Shown: positions 4,951 to 5,387 of the stretch, piece by piece
Position numbering within the stretch: the first letter of the stretch is position 1
How the letters are laid out: the number at the start of each line of letters is the position of its first letter
Assembly: GCA_021791295.1 (NCBI GenBank)
Contig: JAJYWW010000177.1
Coordinates: 1-5,387, forward strand
Direction of reading: 5' to 3'
DNA from: a bacterium
GTDB taxonomy: Bacteria > SZUA-79 > Acidulodesulfobacterales > Acidulodesulfobacteraceae
DNA length: 5,387 bases
Position numbers and translations under genes: made by a program
Notes under the pieces: model-generated
Databases searched by the model: none
Seen by the model: only the letters and a program-made list of their open reading frames with translations
What the model was told of the DNA's origin: nothing

Positions 4951-5328
4951 TTACGTCAACTCTTTTAGCGCTTTTTCAAATGCCTTTATGTGGGCGCTTT
5001 CCGCTTTTGCAACCATTTCGAACCAGCCCGCCAGTTCTTCGTTGCCTTCTTCTCTCGCTTCCCTAGCCATTTTCGGGTACATTTCCGTAACTTCGTACTT
5101 TTCCCCCTCTACAGCCGCCTTAAGATTTTCCGCGGTAGATTTTATCCAGCGCAAATGATTCAAATGTCCGATAGCATGGGCGGTTTCTCCTTCCGATATC
5201 GTCCTGAAAAGCTCGGCAACCTCGTGATAACCTTCGGCGTCCGCCTGCCTTGCAAAAGCTATATATTTTCTGTTTGCCTGGGATTCTCCGGCAAAAGCTT
5301 CTTTTAAGTTTTCTTCAGACTTCGACAT
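4951..5328 (-). CDS. Rubrerythrin, short form lacking the rubredoxin domain
   Basis: Rubrerythrins are cytoplasmic diiron proteins that reduce hydrogen peroxide in anaerobes and microaerophiles. The 125-residue protein is a four-helix-bundle ferritin-like domain with the expected iron ligands: E15 in GESQANRKY, E48 and H51 in EGETAHAIGHL, E79 and E82 in EVTEMYPKMAREAREEG, and E110 and H113 in KAESAHIKAF. MYP followed by AREAREEGNEE is characteristic of rubrerythrin rather than ferritin or bacterioferritin. It stops after KALKELT, so the C-terminal rubredoxin domain with its two Cys pairs, present in classical rubrerythrins of about 165-195 residues, is absent; there is no cysteine at all. Electrons must come from a separate donor. 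The ATG at 5328-5326 has a strong AGGAGG (5341-5336) with 7-nt spacing. The gene converges on the GT39 gene, 15 nt away, and appears to be its own unit. Confidence 0.95.
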   Translation of the reverse strand: MSKSEENLKEAFAGESQANRKYIAFARQADAEGYHEVAELFRTISEGETAHAIGHLNHLRWIKSTAENLKAAVEGEKYEVTEMYPKMAREAREEGNEELAGWFEMVAKAESAHIKAFEKALKELT

Positions 5329-5362
5329 AAATATCCCTCCTTTTTAATCCGACCCGATTTAT

Positions 5363-5368
5363 TTTATA
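5363..5368 (-). promoter_or_regulatory. Possible -10 element of the rubrerythrin gene
   Basis: TATAAA on the minus strand (5368-5363) lies about 35 nt upstream of the rubrerythrin ATG in A/T-rich DNA. The matching -35 would fall at or beyond the right edge of the window and cannot be judged. No convincing peroxide-regulator (PerR-type) palindrome is visible in the 59 bases available. Confidence 0.25.
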
Positions 5369-5387
5369 TTATTTTCCGGATTCCTGC

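Noticed and set aside
4990..5307. Plus-strand open frame opposite rubrerythrin
   Set aside because: It is antisense to a complete, motif-perfect rubrerythrin; its Phe/Arg-rich composition is an artefact.
5346..5382. Inverted repeat AATCCG/CGGATT upstream of rubrerythrin
   Set aside because: Six-bp arms separated by 25 nt are expected by chance, and they do not resemble a known peroxide-regulator site.

Overview
The window looks like a chromosomal piece of a Gram-negative (diderm) bacterium. The main reason is an almost complete pilM-pilN-pilO-pilP-pilQ set, whose last product is an outer-membrane secretin. Base composition is moderately A+T-rich, with very A+T-rich intergenic DNA. A rubredoxin-less rubrerythrin suggests an anaerobic or microaerophilic life. 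A deltaproteobacterial-grade or similar environmental lineage would fit, but the sequence does not name a taxon.

Layout. Minus strand, read from right to left: pilM (3168-2116), pilN (2114-1557, TTG start), pilO (1537-911), pilP (861-379) and the first 106 codons of pilQ (320-1, cut by the left edge). Gaps widen along the operon: 1, 19, 49 and 58 nt. A 207-bp divergent intergenic region (3169-3375) holds back-to-back sigma70-type promoter candidates, a 15-bp-period tandem repeat and A/T palindromes overlapping the pilM promoter. Plus strand: a 519-residue multi-pass GT39 (ArnT/PMT-like) glycosyltransferase (3376-4935). Minus strand again: a 125-residue rubrerythrin (5328-4951), convergent with the glycosyltransferase and 15 nt from it. 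A weak hairpin plus U-run lies in the end of the glycosyltransferase gene.

How the genes work together. PilM (cytoplasmic, actin-like), PilN and PilO (single-pass inner membrane with coiled coils) and PilP (periplasmic) form the type IV pilus alignment complex, which links the inner-membrane motor to the PilQ secretin. The glycosyltransferase would transfer a sugar from a polyprenyl-phosphate carrier at the periplasmic face. A pilus-related acceptor is possible but rests only on position. The rubrerythrin is probably an independent peroxide-defence gene.

No novel system is evident. The points worth a second look are local: a PilQ whose N-terminus lacks room for AMIN domains, a PilP with a cysteine but no good lipobox, a PilN with a diverged INLLP motif and a TTG start, a Glu in place of Asp in the GT39 active-site loop, and the structured divergent promoter region.
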